From Flavobacterium psychrophilum (GTDB taxonomy: Bacteria; Bacteroidota; Bacteroidia; Flavobacteriales; Flavobacteriaceae): 64,000 nt of DNA. A model generated the notes under the pieces. The model saw nothing but the letters and a program-made list of their open reading frames with translations. It was not told the DNA's origin and made no database searches. Below are positions 1 to 9,302 of the stretch, one piece after another (position 1 is the first letter of the stretch; the number at the start of each line of letters is the position of its first letter). A program made the translations under genes and the position numbers. The stretch lies in NCBI GenBank assembly GCA_945890865.1, contig CAMDDB010000002.1:1-64000 (forward strand). The letters are read 5' to 3'.

Positions 1-3000
1 GTAGTTAGAGTTGTTGACCCCGCTTCTCTGGCATCCGAACAACCATCGCCATCTGAATCTTTATCCAATCGGTTTGGAGTGCCATCGCCATCGGTATCTA
101 TGTCTACACAAGAGAACATACCACAGTTTTGCTCCGTAACATCTAAAACGCCATCGTTATCATCGTCAATATCTACTATATCTACAATGCCGTCTACATC
201 TGAATCTGTACAACCATTTACCGTAGCTAAAATTGCATTGGCATATACATAAGTACCCACATAGGTTCCGTTATCTGTTGCTGTTTCTAATGAATTCGCA
301 AATCCATTTGTTCCATAAGGTCCTGCAATTACCTCTGTTGTTAAACGAGCTGCACCTGTAACACCAGAAGAAGGGACATAAGTTACTCCTGCTTCTACTG
401 CGTCAGGACATCCGTCAGCATCCGAATCCGTATCTAATCTATTTTCAATTCCGTCATTATCGGTATCACAAACCAAAGGAGCATCAGGCTCTAATCCTGT
501 AGCAGAGAATTGGAACCCAGCCGATGCATCGACATCTGACCAAACGGTGGTTGAAGTAACAGGTCCTAAACTGTATTCAATTAGTCCGGCTTCAAAAGCA
601 CCACCATCTTGAGTGGACAATGCCATACGCACCCATTTCCCTGAATTGGCTGGACTCATTATAAAAGGAAAACCAACGTAATTAATCGTTCCGTTGAATT
701 TTTGCTGCGACACTTTTTTCAAGTTGGCACTTGTAGTTGTTCCCATCACCGTAGCGTTTCCGCCACCTCCTTGTACTGGAGTTAATGCTGTAATGGCTGC
801 TCCAGAATGTGAAATGTATAAAACGTTACCACACCATGGGCCATTCGGTTTAGCTCCTGCTCTAAAGTTAATTTGCGTTGCATTTTGAAAAGCTGCTGTT
901 TGAGGAATTCGAACATACGCCTCTCTATACGTTACGACTCCATAATTTTCTAAGGGAAAATTTAAAGAAGTAACAGGTTCTGTATTTAAAGTAGCTGCAC
1001 CAGCAGGTATCGTTACTTCACCATATAATGGGGTCTGACTATCTGTACGAAGCGCACCAAAGGAACCTCCCATCCATCCTGGATTGGAATCTTCTGTTAA
1101 TGTTGCTCCGTTCCAACTTTTACGCGATACTTTTCCATACACAGTGGCATCCACTTCTTTCAATAAAGAAGGATCACACTCTGCGGCGTCAAGCACCCCG
1201 TCGTTGTCATCGTCTAAATCTACTACATCGGATGTTCCATCATTATCTGAATCCAAACAAACCACGGCAGTAAATGCCATATTATTGGTATAGTTACATT
1301 CAATTATAGATGAATTTGGAAATTGTGTAGCTAAATTGTATGGACGTGCTGTAGTTCCTAAATCATTTACAACTGCATATAAAGTGGAGATATTGATAGC
1401 AACCGTTAATGGAATTGTAACATTTAAAGTCGCTCCAGGAGCTACTGCTGCTGTAGTTACATACGTTCCTACTAAAACAGCATTCGTTGTAGTTGGGTTA
1501 CCATTATACAACGCAACGCTTGTACCTGATTTTAAAACCACTGCGCCATTATTAGTAATCGTAGCCAAAACGGTTAATGCTGGACACGAACCCGTTACAG
1601 ATGTAATGGCAATGGTTGCATCACTCGCCGCCGTGGTTCCATAAGGCGCAGTTGTTCCTGCAGGCGCGTCTAAAAACTGTAATTGCGCCATATTATTATT
1701 AACCGAAGCTGAACCTATCACACTCGTTTCGGTAGTAGGCACTGTTAAATTAGGATTAATATTAACGATTCGGTAGTTGCGTTGGTTCCAATAACTCGGA
1801 GCATCTTGCCAATCAAATGTATTTGCCGCGCGATTGAATACACGTAGCATATTGTTCCCTGTAACGGCAATATCCGCTTGGCCATCATTATCAAAATCAC
1901 CAACTATTGGATATTCGCCCCAAGTAGCAGAAGTAACAGCAATAGAAGCGTAATTGACTGGGTTTGCCAAATTTCCATTAATTATTCTTAGTAAAGATTG
2001 ATCACGGTATACAATTTCACGGATACCATTACCATCAAAATCGAAAGCAGTAATTCCTGTTGAACCAGACATATCATTTGTACCAAAAGACCAAATAAAT
2101 TGATTAGTACTCCCTGTTGCAGTAGTGAAATTTAAATTATAAGCAGTAACAATTCCCGATGCACTACTAGAAGAATTGATGATTATTGCTTCGGGCAAAT
2201 CGGTTGTCTTGCCATTATTCACTTTTTCATTGTACACATTGGCAATTAATGGTAAACCTCTCACCCCATAGTTGAATGCTGGTGGTACACGTTTGAATAA
2301 CACCAACGATTGATTAGGATCCCAAATATAAACATTGACTGAACCATTGTACACAATGTCCAAGTCGCCATCCAAATCCATATCGGCTACGGCAGTCGGA
2401 CCATTGTCTCCAGCTGCTGCTCCAGAACCAGCAATTGTACTTAAATCTTTCAATACAGTCATTGAACCCGCAGTCATATTTACTGCGTAAACTCTAGAAC
2501 CATACACTAACTCTTTCCCAGGATTAGAAGCGATAATATCTACTACTACTACATCAATAGCAGTTCCTGTAGAACCGGAAGTTGCTCCAATATAATTTAA
2601 AGGAGTTCCTGCAACTCTTTTGACCAAAGCGCCATTTACAATTCCAAAGATATCTGAACCTAATACAATTTCGGCTGTACCATCTTCGTCGATATCAACG
2701 ATGTAAGGAGTTACAAGATTTGTATATTGAGATGCAGTAGTTGATTTGAATAAAAAATTGGTTTCTGTTCCGGCTACATTATCAAAAATATAAACAAAAC
2801 CTGCACTGTTGACCATCACTACTTCGGGAGCTGAAGAAGCTGCACCAATAATGTTCGCAATAGCTGGTTGTACAGAACGAGCATTAGAGGTAGCAATTAC
2901 ATATTTTTTCGTCGCAGTGGTTTTATTCGAACCGTTTCCTTTGTAAACAAAATAGCCCGAATTATCAGAAGCGGTAGCTAATATTTCCGAAATCCCATCG

Positions 3001-3281
3001 CCATCCAAATCGGCAGCGGTTGGAGTACAGCCATTCCAAATTACAGGATTGGATTGAAATTTCTCAGCAATACCCCAAACGGTTGCTGGCGTTGGATTGT
3101 AGGGTCCATAACAATTGGCGTTGGTTTGTGCATTTACATTGGTGTTTGCGCCAAGCAATAAAAAAACCAAGGCAAAAGTTGCCACCAAATTTTTGAGGAA
3201 CCCATTACTAGTTTTGAAATTAGGGTTTTGAGAACGGTTAGTAACTAAACGAGAAATACAGTTTGGTAAAGAGTTGCTCAT
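1..3281 (-). CDS. Large secreted FG-GAP and thrombospondin type-3 repeat protein (C-terminus outside window)
   Basis: Reading from an ATG at 3281, the minus strand stays open to the window edge (at least 1093 codons). The N-terminus has a signal peptide after a long polar lead (hydrophobic core about residues 30-46, ending NVNAQ). Residues of about 75-520 carry repeated FG-GAP/VCBS-type motifs such as [32 protein letters not shown] and [10 protein letters not shown], which in this family form a Ca-binding beta-propeller. The later part has acidic type-3 repeats ([34 protein letters not shown]). Flavobacterial relatives usually end in a T9SS sorting domain, but that end is not visible here. 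I infer a cell-surface or secreted adhesin-like protein; substrate and function are unknown. It is divergent from the sensor kinase gene at 3594. Confidence 0.85.
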   Translation of the reverse strand, partial: MSNSLPNCISRLVTNRSQNPNFKTSNGFLKNLVATFALVFLLLGANTNVNAQTNANCYGPYNPTPATVWGIAEKFQSNPVIWNGCTPTAADLDGDGISEILATASDNSGYFVYKGNGSNKTTATKKYVIATSNARSVQPAIANIIGAASSAPEVVMVNSAGFVYIFDNVAGTETNFLFKSTTASQYTNLVTPYIVDIDEDGTAEIVLGSDIFGIVNGALVKRVAGTPLNYIGATSGSTGTAIDVVVVDIIASNPGKELVYGSRVYAVNMTAGSMTVLKDLSTIAGSGAAAGDNGPTAVADMDLDGDLDIVYNGSVNVYIWDPNQSLVLFKRVPPAFNYGVRGLPLIANVYNEKVNNGKTTDLPEAIIINSSSSASGIVTAYNLNFTTATGSTNQFIWSFGTNDMSGSTGITAFDFDGNGIREIVYRDQSLLRIINGNLANPVNYASIAVTSATWGEYPIVGDFDNDGQADIAVTGNNMLRVFNRAANTFDWQDAPSYWNQRNYRIVNINPNLTVPTTETSVIGSASVNNNMAQLQFLDAPAGTTAPYGTTAASDATIAITSVTGSCPALTVLATITNNGAVVLKSGTSVALYNGNPTTTNAVLVGTYVTTAAVAPGATLNVTIPLTVAINISTLYAVVNDLGTTARPYNLATQFPNSSIIECNYTNNMAFTAVVCLDSDNDGTSDVVDLDDDNDGVLDAAECDPSLLKEVDATVYGKVSRKSWNGATLTEDSNPGWMGGSFGALRTDSQTPLYGEVTIPAGAATLNTEPVTSLNFPLENYGVVTYREAYVRIPQTAAFQNATQINFRAGAKPNGPWCGNVLYISHSGAAITALTPVQGGGGNATVMGTTTSANLKKVSQQKFNGTINYVGFPFIMSPANSGKWVRMALSTQDGGAFEAGLIEYSLGPVTSTTVWSDVDASAGFQFSATGLEPDAPLVCDTDNDGIENRLDTDSDADGCPDAVEAGVTYVPSSGVTGAARLTTEVIAGPYGTNGFANSLETATDNGTYVGTYVYANAILATVNGCTDSDVDGIVDIVDIDDDNDGVLDVTEQNCGMFSCVDIDTDGDGTPNRLDKDSDGDGCSDAREAGSTTLT

Positions 3282-3593
3282 GTGAGTTGTATTTAGATTT
3301 TGTTTTAATTTGAAAAAATTAAAATTATGTTTGAATTGACACTTTTAAACAAATAGAATTAAAGCCAATTATTTTATTGCTTTGTAAACTTTAAAAATAT
3401 TCATACTAATAAATTCTAACCCGAAATTATATTGGGTTTTGATAATGCAAAAATAACCTATCGTAGGGCAAAATTACGAGATGACTTACCACATGAAGAT
3501 GTGATATTTGTGGCGTATTACGTTTAATTGTAGCGCATATTAGTTAATTTTGAATGTAAATTTTTATCTTTAAAAAATCACTAGCTATCCATA
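3282..3593. other. Divergent intergenic region between the giant secreted protein and the sensor kinase
   Basis: This 312-base AT-rich gap must hold the promoters of both flanking genes. On the minus strand a perfect TAnnTTTG (TATTTTTG, 3455 to 3448) is present, but the nearest TTG is only 13 bases upstream of it, shorter than the usual 17-23. In front of the kinase I see TATCTTTA at 3565-3572, one mismatch and no well-spaced TTG. A weak AACCC/GGGTT hairpin lies near 3418-3440. I see no gene or RNA here. Confidence 0.4.
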
Positions 3594-6422
3594 ATGAAAT
3601 ATAAATTACTTCTTTTATTTTTTTGTTTCTTTTTTCAAACTACTTATCCTCAACTTTTAGAAAGAAAAATTGAGATTTTCACCACTATTGATGGGCTCCC
3701 TGATAATTGCATTAATGCTATACAAAAAGACAGTAAAGGGTTTATTTGGATAGCAACTAATAATGGATTAACTCGCTTTGATGGTTATAATTTTGTAAAT
3801 TTTTCCACCACTACACATGCTGCTTTTTTTAAAAACAACATTGTTGACGATATTATAGTAGATAAAAATTTGATTTATTTGGTTTCTAGAAAAGAAGGGG
3901 TTAAACTTTTTGATACTAACCATTTGACCTTAAATGATTTTTTTTCTCGAGGCATTCGCTCGTTTTCGGTCAATGGAAATCGGCAGATTTTATTAGATAA
4001 TTATGGAAAATTAGAGGTCTATGAAAACCGAAAAAAAAGAAATAATCGTTCCTTTACTTCTTTTGATCCTCATAATTTCATTCACTACAACAATCATTAT
4101 TATCTATTAACACAGGGACAAGGGGTGTTAAAAATATCAGAGAAAACACTTCAAACCAGAGATATAATTCCTGCAGATTCTGTCTACATGAGGGCTAAAT
4201 TATTCCATTCAAAATCTTATGGCTTAGTCTACGCTTCTGGAGATAGAGTATACATATTAGACCGTGATAAATTTATTCCTCACCCTAAACTAAAATCAAT
4301 AAAAGGAATTACAAATTATTTTGAAAATCAAAAAAGACAGCCATTTTATATTTCTAGAAGTAAAAATATTTATAGGTATACGGTTGATGAATTTGTAAAT
4401 GAAAAAATTAGTATTACTAATAATTTAGAAATCAAAAAACTCTTTTTTATTACTCCTGCCTGCTATTTTATAGCTACCAATCAAGGTCTTATAAGGGTTT
4501 CAGATTCTAAAAAAAATTCTCAGCATATTGATGATAATTATTTATTACAAGATGAAATGATTCGTATCAGAAGAAAGATTATTCCACTCAATTCTGAAGT
4601 CTTCTATTTATTAGGACATCCACAAATTATAGTTTCAAAAAAAGGTGTTTTAAAAAATATCCCATCCAACAATTTTTCAATATACGATGCAGTGTATTTG
4701 AATCATAAAATTTATTGTACAACGGATAGTTATGGAATTATTTCTTTTGATGTAGAGACAAATAAATCAGAAAAAATAAAATTAGACTCCATCCCTTTTA
4801 AAGAATTTTTTTATGTAATTGAGAAGTGCGGTACTCATGAAGTTATTTTGGGCGCAACGGATAAAATTGTTATACACAACCCCTTTAAGAGTAAAACAAA
4901 GATAATAAAAACGCCCGGATTAACTATATATTCGATATTAAAGGAAGGAAATACCATTTGGATTGGAACAAACAAAGGGTTGCGATGCGCGCATTATATT
5001 AATGGTGTTTTTAGTTGGAAAAAAATACCTCCTTTTTATAAAAAACCCATACGTAATATTGCTATCGATCCTATTCAAAATAAAATTTGGCTGGGGACTG
5101 AAGAAGATGGATTGCTAATTGTAAATCCCAGTAACTTTTCTTATCAAGCAAAAAAGAATTCAATTTTAAAAAACATTGCTACAATAACCCCAGACAAAGA
5201 CGGCAATATGTGGGTTAGTACCTTTAATGGGATTATGATTTTTGACATCAAAAATAAAACCCAATATAAGTTAACAAAAGCTAATGGATTGATTAATATG
5301 GAATTCAACTACAAATCTGCAGCATTATTAGGAGATTCAAAAATGATTCTCGGTGGACTAAACGGATATGATTTAATAGATTTTAAAAATATAAAAAAAG
5401 ATTTATGGAAAGTTAACACAATCGAAATAACCGGAATAAAAACCATTACATCAAGTAATATTGAATTGGAACGTTTTGAAAATTTCAATAATCAAAAGGA
5501 GTTGTCTTTTAAAACTGGAGAGGAGGAAATAAATTTAACCGTTTCAAATTTGGATATAACTGGTATTTCAAACTCCAATTTTAGCTATAAAATAAATAAT
5601 GAAAAATCTATTAATCCTAACAAAAATATAATTAGAATTTCAAATTTACCTTATGGCAAGCATAAACTTAACATATTTCTTTATGATAACTACGGCAACC
5701 TAAAAGACCAAAAAGTAATAATTATTAACGCAAAAGTCCCCTTTTATTATCAAATTCCCTTTTATATATTTTTAGTCTTATTGATATTGATTTCTGAAAT
5801 TGGAATTATTTATTATATTATGAAATCTCGAAAAATAGAAACAAAAATCAAAGATCAAATTGCTATGGACTTACATGATGAAGTAGGTACAGTGCTTACA
5901 AGAATGTTATTCATCTCCAAAAGCAACAAAAAACTTGAATTACAGCATGATGAAATCAAAAAAGGCATCATTGAGGCGCTATTCAGTATACGTACTTCAA
6001 TAACCACACTATCAAATACCAACAATACCCTTGAAAATTTAATTTATGACACAAAAGAATTACTTAATAAGGAACTTAGTAATATTTCAATAGAATATTT
6101 AATTAATCAAAAAAAGGAATTTTCTACCATTAATTTAAAACCGGAATTGTATAGAGATTGTAAACTAATTATATTTGAAGCTACCACAAATATGATAAAA
6201 TACTCAAACGCAACTTCATTTTATATTCACTTTGATTCAGACTGTCAATTTACGATTACGATTACTGATAATGGTCAATTAAAAAATATAGATTCTATAT
6301 ATAATAAAGGTAATGGTATTGCAAATATCATAAAACGAACCGAACGTAATAAAGGAACATATTCTTTTAATATTATACCCCCTCATGGTTTAGAAATTCA
6401 ATTGAAATTTAATATTAAATAA
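3594..6422 (+). CDS. Two-component sensor histidine kinase with N-terminal propeller sensor domain
   Basis: A 942-residue membrane sensor. After a signal peptide (residues 1-20) the first 650 residues hold repeated propeller blades of the Reg_prop type (for example FIWIATNNGLTRFDGYNF, IWIGTNKGL, MWVSTFNGIMIFD), followed by a Y_Y_Y-like beta domain and a single membrane segment at about 718-742. The cytoplasmic part has a HisKA_3-type H-box with MDLHDEVG; the phosphorylated His is residue 761. A HATPase_c domain follows with N-box (EATTNMIKYSNA), DNG and GNGIANI. It has no fused response regulator; the partner starts 2 bases after its stop codon. I infer periplasmic ligand sensing that signals to the neighbouring regulator. 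The ligand is unknown; there is no SusC/SusD pair beside it. Confidence 0.9.
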   Translation: MKYKLLLLFFCFFFQTTYPQLLERKIEIFTTIDGLPDNCINAIQKDSKGFIWIATNNGLTRFDGYNFVNFSTTTHAAFFKNNIVDDIIVDKNLIYLVSRKEGVKLFDTNHLTLNDFFSRGIRSFSVNGNRQILLDNYGKLEVYENRKKRNNRSFTSFDPHNFIHYNNHYYLLTQGQGVLKISEKTLQTRDIIPADSVYMRAKLFHSKSYGLVYASGDRVYILDRDKFIPHPKLKSIKGITNYFENQKRQPFYISRSKNIYRYTVDEFVNEKISITNNLEIKKLFFITPACYFIATNQGLIRVSDSKKNSQHIDDNYLLQDEMIRIRRKIIPLNSEVFYLLGHPQIIVSKKGVLKNIPSNNFSIYDAVYLNHKIYCTTDSYGIISFDVETNKSEKIKLDSIPFKEFFYVIEKCGTHEVILGATDKIVIHNPFKSKTKIIKTPGLTIYSILKEGNTIWIGTNKGLRCAHYINGVFSWKKIPPFYKKPIRNIAIDPIQNKIWLGTEEDGLLIVNPSNFSYQAKKNSILKNIATITPDKDGNMWVSTFNGIMIFDIKNKTQYKLTKANGLINMEFNYKSAALLGDSKMILGGLNGYDLIDFKNIKKDLWKVNTIEITGIKTITSSNIELERFENFNNQKELSFKTGEEEINLTVSNLDITGISNSNFSYKINNEKSINPNKNIIRISNLPYGKHKLNIFLYDNYGNLKDQKVIIINAKVPFYYQIPFYIFLVLLILISEIGIIYYIMKSRKIETKIKDQIAMDLHDEVGTVLTRMLFISKSNKKLELQHDEIKKGIIEALFSIRTSITTLSNTNNTLENLIYDTKELLNKELSNISIEYLINQKKEFSTINLKPELYRDCKLIIFEATTNMIKYSNATSFYIHFDSDCQFTITITDNGQLKNIDSIYNKGNGIANIIKRTERNKGTYSFNIIPPHGLEIQLKFNIK

Positions 6423-6424
6423 TT

Positions 6425-7030
6425 ATGCATAAAGTAATCTTAATAGAAGATGATTTTCATATTGGGCAACTCATGAAAGAAAATATAAATAAAATGACTG
6501 CCTATCAATGTGACCATATATTTTCTAATCCTATTGATTTTTTTAACAACCCAATTCAGGCAACAATTTATTTATTAGATATCGTTATGCCAAAAATGAA
6601 TGGACTAGATGCAATTAAAAAAATTTTGGAATTATATCCCGATTCAAGAATTATTATCAATTCTATAAAAGAAGATTCAGATACCATATTTAAAGCTTTG
6701 CAATTGGGAGCTATTGGCTACATTGACAAACAAAATTTTCATATGGATTATAAAGAAGTATTTACAGCCATTAAAGATGACGGAGCCTATATGACTCCAA
6801 AGATTGCGCGTAAAGTAATGGCCTATTTTCAACTGAAAGAAAACAAACTTGAGAAACTAACAAAAAGAGAAATAGAAATAACTCATTCCATATTAGATGG
6901 ATTAAGCTATAAATTGGTCGCAGATAGGCATAATATAGCTATTGATTCTGTAAGAAGTCACATAAAGAATATATATAAGAAGCTAAATATAAATAGTAAG
7001 TCTGAATTATTTAATATACTGAAGCGATAA
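6425..7030 (+). CDS. LuxR/NarL-family response regulator
   Basis: A 201-residue transcription factor. Residues 1-120 form a receiver domain with the acidic pair D9-D10, phospho-acceptor D52 in LLDIVMPKMNG, S80 and conserved K102. Residues 138-201 form a GerE/LuxR helix-turn-helix (LTKREIEITHSILDGLSYK, then SVRSHIKNIYKKL). It follows the kinase gene by 2 bases, so the two are surely cotranscribed and form a cognate pair. By family, phosphorylation at D52 should release or dimerise the DNA-binding domain. The target genes are not evident; the divergent secreted protein upstream of the kinase is one possibility, by position only. Confidence 0.93.
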   Translation: MHKVILIEDDFHIGQLMKENINKMTAYQCDHIFSNPIDFFNNPIQATIYLLDIVMPKMNGLDAIKKILELYPDSRIIINSIKEDSDTIFKALQLGAIGYIDKQNFHMDYKEVFTAIKDDGAYMTPKIARKVMAYFQLKENKLEKLTKREIEITHSILDGLSYKLVADRHNIAIDSVRSHIKNIYKKLNINSKSELFNILKR

Positions 7031-7331
7031 ATAAAATTAATTTTAAGACATCCATTTTCTACTATTGAAGTCTAGATATTTTGATATTGGTCGAGAAAGA
7101 AAAGTAACCTTTGTAGCTTAACTTTTAAAAAATAAAAGTGCTATAAAATAATTATAAGCATAAATCCATTAACATTTTGTTTCCATTATTTTTAATATTT
7201 AACTTCAAATTATTTTTTACTTTTTTTGTTAAAATAGCACGCAAAAATTTAATTTTCTGTTGTGTCAAAATACAAATAGTTACATATTGATTTGTAATTA
7301 TTTGTATTGAAATTTATTGAAATACAATGAT
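7031..7331. other. AT-rich gap at the left side of the accessory island, with clustered ATTTGTA motifs
   Basis: No gene or terminator is recognisable. The right third carries several copies of ATTTGTA or its complement: 7269-7277, 7290-7296, 7300-7307 and 7322-7328, with one more at about 7352-7359 inside the end of the next gene. TTGTATT at 7302-7308 and AATACAA at 7321-7327 form an inverted repeat with a 12-base spacer. This may be the left end of the integrated element, but no copy of the tRNA-Leu 3' end is present here. Confidence 0.35.
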
Positions 7332-7706
7332 TTAAATTGATTTTTTTGCTAAATACAAATTAGTTGCTATCGGGCTTTTGTTTAAGCGCTTTTTATTCTC
7401 TTTACGTTGTTTTGTATGATGATAAATTGTCACCAAAACAGCAACACTAACGCCTACTAATAATAATGGCTTCCAATTGTTTTTTAAATAACCAATAATG
7501 AAAAGTTGTGGGGGTTTGGTGTTAATTATTAGCGGCGAATTATCCACTGCTTCTGGAAATTCCAATGGCATATTTTCGTAACCACTTGCTAGATTTCCAT
7601 TAGTAATAATTTTATCTACAAAATGTGCTGCTTGTTTTTTCATTAAATCCTGTTGGTGTGCTATGGGATATAGTTCGGCTAAAGTTAATTTTCTATACGT
7701 TGTCAT
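7332..7706 (-). CDS. Small single-span membrane protein of unknown function (island cargo)
   Basis: A 124-residue protein that I do not recognise. It has a polar N-terminal half of about 70 residues, one strong hydrophobic segment at about residues 81-95 (LLLVGVSVAVLV), and a very basic tail rich in Lys and Arg. The layout suggests a membrane-anchored protein, with the basic side probably in the cytoplasm. Its ATG lies inside the 3' end of the upstream Zn-ribbon gene (14-base overlap), so translation of the two is probably coupled. No signal peptide and no known domain are seen. It may act together with the upstream protein, but this rests on position only. Confidence 0.6.
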   Translation of the reverse strand: MTTYRKLTLAELYPIAHQQDLMKKQAAHFVDKIITNGNLASGYENMPLEFPEAVDNSPLIINTKPPQLFIIGYLKNNWKPLLLVGVSVAVLVTIYHHTKQRKENKKRLNKSPIATNLYLAKKSI

Positions 7707-8127
7707 TTTCTATTACTATTTTAAATAATTTTTTTTCTGAATCAACAGGAGTTAGACCATAATTGAAACAAAATTTAATCTCTCTTTTTGTTTTTTCATC
7801 CACAACTATTCTGTGATGAATAGAATGGTCATAATCAAATAACTCTAACAATGAAGCACTTACAGTTCCTGAATTTAAGTATGATTCTTTCTCAGATAAA
7901 AAAATTAATGTCTTTTTGTTGTTTCTGGCGGAATTAATGAATTCACTTTCAAATTTATTGATTACTTTTCGCTTGTCATTATTGCTATCTATTCGGTGTT
8001 GCGAACAGCAATATACTTGTCGACCATCTGTTGGAATAAATTCCGTCTTACATCCCTCCTTTTTACATAATTTTGACGGATAGGTTCGGTTTGAAATCCG
8101 TTTAAGTTGTTTTTTTGTTCTAACCAT
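7693..8127 (-). CDS. Small Cys-rich (zinc-ribbon-like) protein of unknown function (island cargo)
   Basis: I place the start at the ATG at 8127, giving 144 residues; an upstream TTG at 8148 would add seven residues but is weaker. The N-terminus is very basic, followed by a cluster C21-x4-C26 then C40-C41-x2-H44 that could bind one zinc ion, as in short zinc ribbons or HNH-like knuckles. The rest is mixed alpha/beta with no motif that I recognise. It is the first gene of a two-gene minus-strand unit and is divergent from the MerR-like regulator at 8213. The operator-like palindrome at 8167-8188 sits just upstream, so the regulator probably controls it. A nucleic-acid-binding role is plausible but not shown. 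Confidence 0.6.
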   Translation of the reverse strand: MVRTKKQLKRISNRTYPSKLCKKEGCKTEFIPTDGRQVYCCSQHRIDSNNDKRKVINKFESEFINSARNNKKTLIFLSEKESYLNSGTVSASLLELFDYDHSIHHRIVVDEKTKREIKFCFNYGLTPVDSEKKLFKIVIENDNV

Positions 8128-8166
8128 ATTTTTTAATTTTTTTTCCAAATATAAAAAAATATTTAT

Positions 8167-8188
8167 ATATTTACCAACTGGTAAATAT
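8167..8188. promoter_or_regulatory. Perfect palindromic operator between divergent island genes
   Basis: The arms ATATTTACCA (8167-8176) and TGGTAAATAT (8179-8188) are exact inverted repeats with a 2-base spacer. The site lies in the 85-base gap between the Zn-ribbon gene (start 8127, minus) and the MerR-like gene (start 8213, plus). The position and symmetry fit a binding site for a dimeric helix-turn-helix protein that controls both promoters, most likely the adjacent MerR-like protein. The symmetry is seen directly; the binding partner is inferred. Confidence 0.6.
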
Positions 8189-8212
8189 TTTTAAATAAAA
8201 ATTTTCTAGAAT

Positions 8213-9073
8213 ATGCAAAATAAAGATGAAGAATTACTCAAATTAGGTACATTAATTGCGGAAAAATACTTACTGCCAGAAAAGCATCTAGGCATTTCAT
8301 CCAGACAAGTTAACTATTGGAAAACCCGTGAAATTTTACCTTTTTTTGAAAAAGAAAAAAAAGGGTTTATGGATATGCAACATGCCCTATGGCTATTAAT
8401 CATTAATGAATTGTCAAATATTGGTATTGACACAAAAAGGTTAAAAAAAATATCAGATGACATTTGGGAAAAACCTTTTTATGAAAAATATGCCGATAAT
8501 GTGTATAATAGGATTATTTCTGAAAATAAAGTAAGTGAAAAAACAAAGGCAATTTTAATACAAAACTTAAAATTTGAGCCAATAATGAACACTATTTTTA
8601 GAAAAGAGATTAATCCATTTACCGATGCTCTTAAATCGTGTTTAACCTCGCACAAGAGTATTGTTTCATTCGTATACTGTCCAAGAACTGGTGATCATAC
8701 CTTCAATTACAATACTATTGGAGTAACATCAGATTTGAATAACTTGTACTATGGCGAAACATTAATAGTAATTCCTTTTTTACCATTACTTACCAAATTA
8801 TTGGGAATTGAAATCGAAAGAAGTAATTCAGATTTAGAGTATTTATCTACAGTAGAAAATCAAATTCGAAGGGTGTTGTTTTTTGATAAACCAAGGCTTT
8901 TAGAGATTGAACTGCAACAAAACGGTTTACCTAAAATTATTAAAATAACTGAAGAACACAAAAAAACAGAGGAGTTGGCAAAATTTTTTTTAACTAACAA
9001 TCTCCCTGCAGGTTCAAAAATAACCATAGAAAAAAGAAGTCAAGGAAATTATAAAGTAACAATAAAAGCATAA
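8213..9073 (+). CDS. MerR-like helix-turn-helix regulator (island)
   Basis: A 286-residue protein. Residues of about 18-75 resemble a MerR winged helix-turn-helix: SRQVNYWKTREILPFF, followed by a wing (KKGFMDMQHALWLLI) and a helix with IGIDTKRLKKI. The rest (about 100-286) is not a known effector domain that I can name; it has mixed strands and helices and ends in a basic beta-rich stretch. It lies upstream of the recombinase in the same direction and is divergent from the Zn-ribbon gene, with a perfect palindrome 25 bases before its start. I infer that it is the element's regulator and probably autoregulates. It could also serve in excision or orientation control. Confidence 0.6.
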   Translation: MQNKDEELLKLGTLIAEKYLLPEKHLGISSRQVNYWKTREILPFFEKEKKGFMDMQHALWLLIINELSNIGIDTKRLKKISDDIWEKPFYEKYADNVYNRIISENKVSEKTKAILIQNLKFEPIMNTIFRKEINPFTDALKSCLTSHKSIVSFVYCPRTGDHTFNYNTIGVTSDLNNLYYGETLIVIPFLPLLTKLLGIEIERSNSDLEYLSTVENQIRRVLFFDKPRLLEIELQQNGLPKIIKITEEHKKTEELAKFFLTNNLPAGSKITIEKRSQGNYKVTIKA

Positions 9074-9137
9074 TTTATGAATAATGTAGAACTTATCCGG
9101 TCCCTGAGAAATCAGCCCGTATTATCTTTAACAAGGT

Positions 9138-9302
9138 ATGGGCCAAGAATACTCTCAAGATGGCTGCAATGAACAATTGCTTAAACCAGAAATTTTAAAA
9201 AAGTATATAAAAAATGTTGACGAAGAAACACTATATGAACTTTCTATGCAACTTTATGAATTCACAAAATTAATAGTAGAGAAAACAACAGATGAAAACT
9301 AA
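9138..9302 (+). CDS. Tiny ORF before the recombinase, possibly the frameshifted 3' part of a longer gene
   Basis: A 54-codon ORF from ATG 9138 to TAA 9300-9302; it overlaps the recombinase start by 11 bases. The product is acidic and helical, with LLKPEILKKYIKNVDEETLYEL. Three bases after the stop of the MerR-like gene another ATG (9077) opens a 31-codon frame beginning MNNVELIRSLRNQPVLSLT, which stops at 9172. The two frames would join with a shift at about 9132-9138. Either this is a complete small protein or the gene 9077-9302 is broken. The family is unknown; small helical ORFs upstream of recombinases are often excision or control factors. Confidence 0.4.
   Translation: MGQEYSQDGCNEQLLKPEILKKYIKNVDEETLYELSMQLYEFTKLIVEKTTDEN

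Noticed and set aside
1336..1644. 102-codon plus-strand ORF in the left part
   Set aside because: It is antisense to the giant secreted protein, whose frame is unbroken with repeated motifs.
3448..3471. Complete promoter for the giant protein
   Set aside because: The -7 element is exact, but the only TTG is 13 bases away, too close for the consensus; given only as a weak hint.
7031..7331. Second copy of the tRNA-Leu 3' end as left attachment site
   Set aside because: I looked for the terminal tRNA sequence and the terminator arms in this gap and found no match.
9077..9172. 31-codon ORF after the MerR-like gene as a separate gene
   Set aside because: Too short to support by itself; mentioned only as a possible 5' part of a broken gene.
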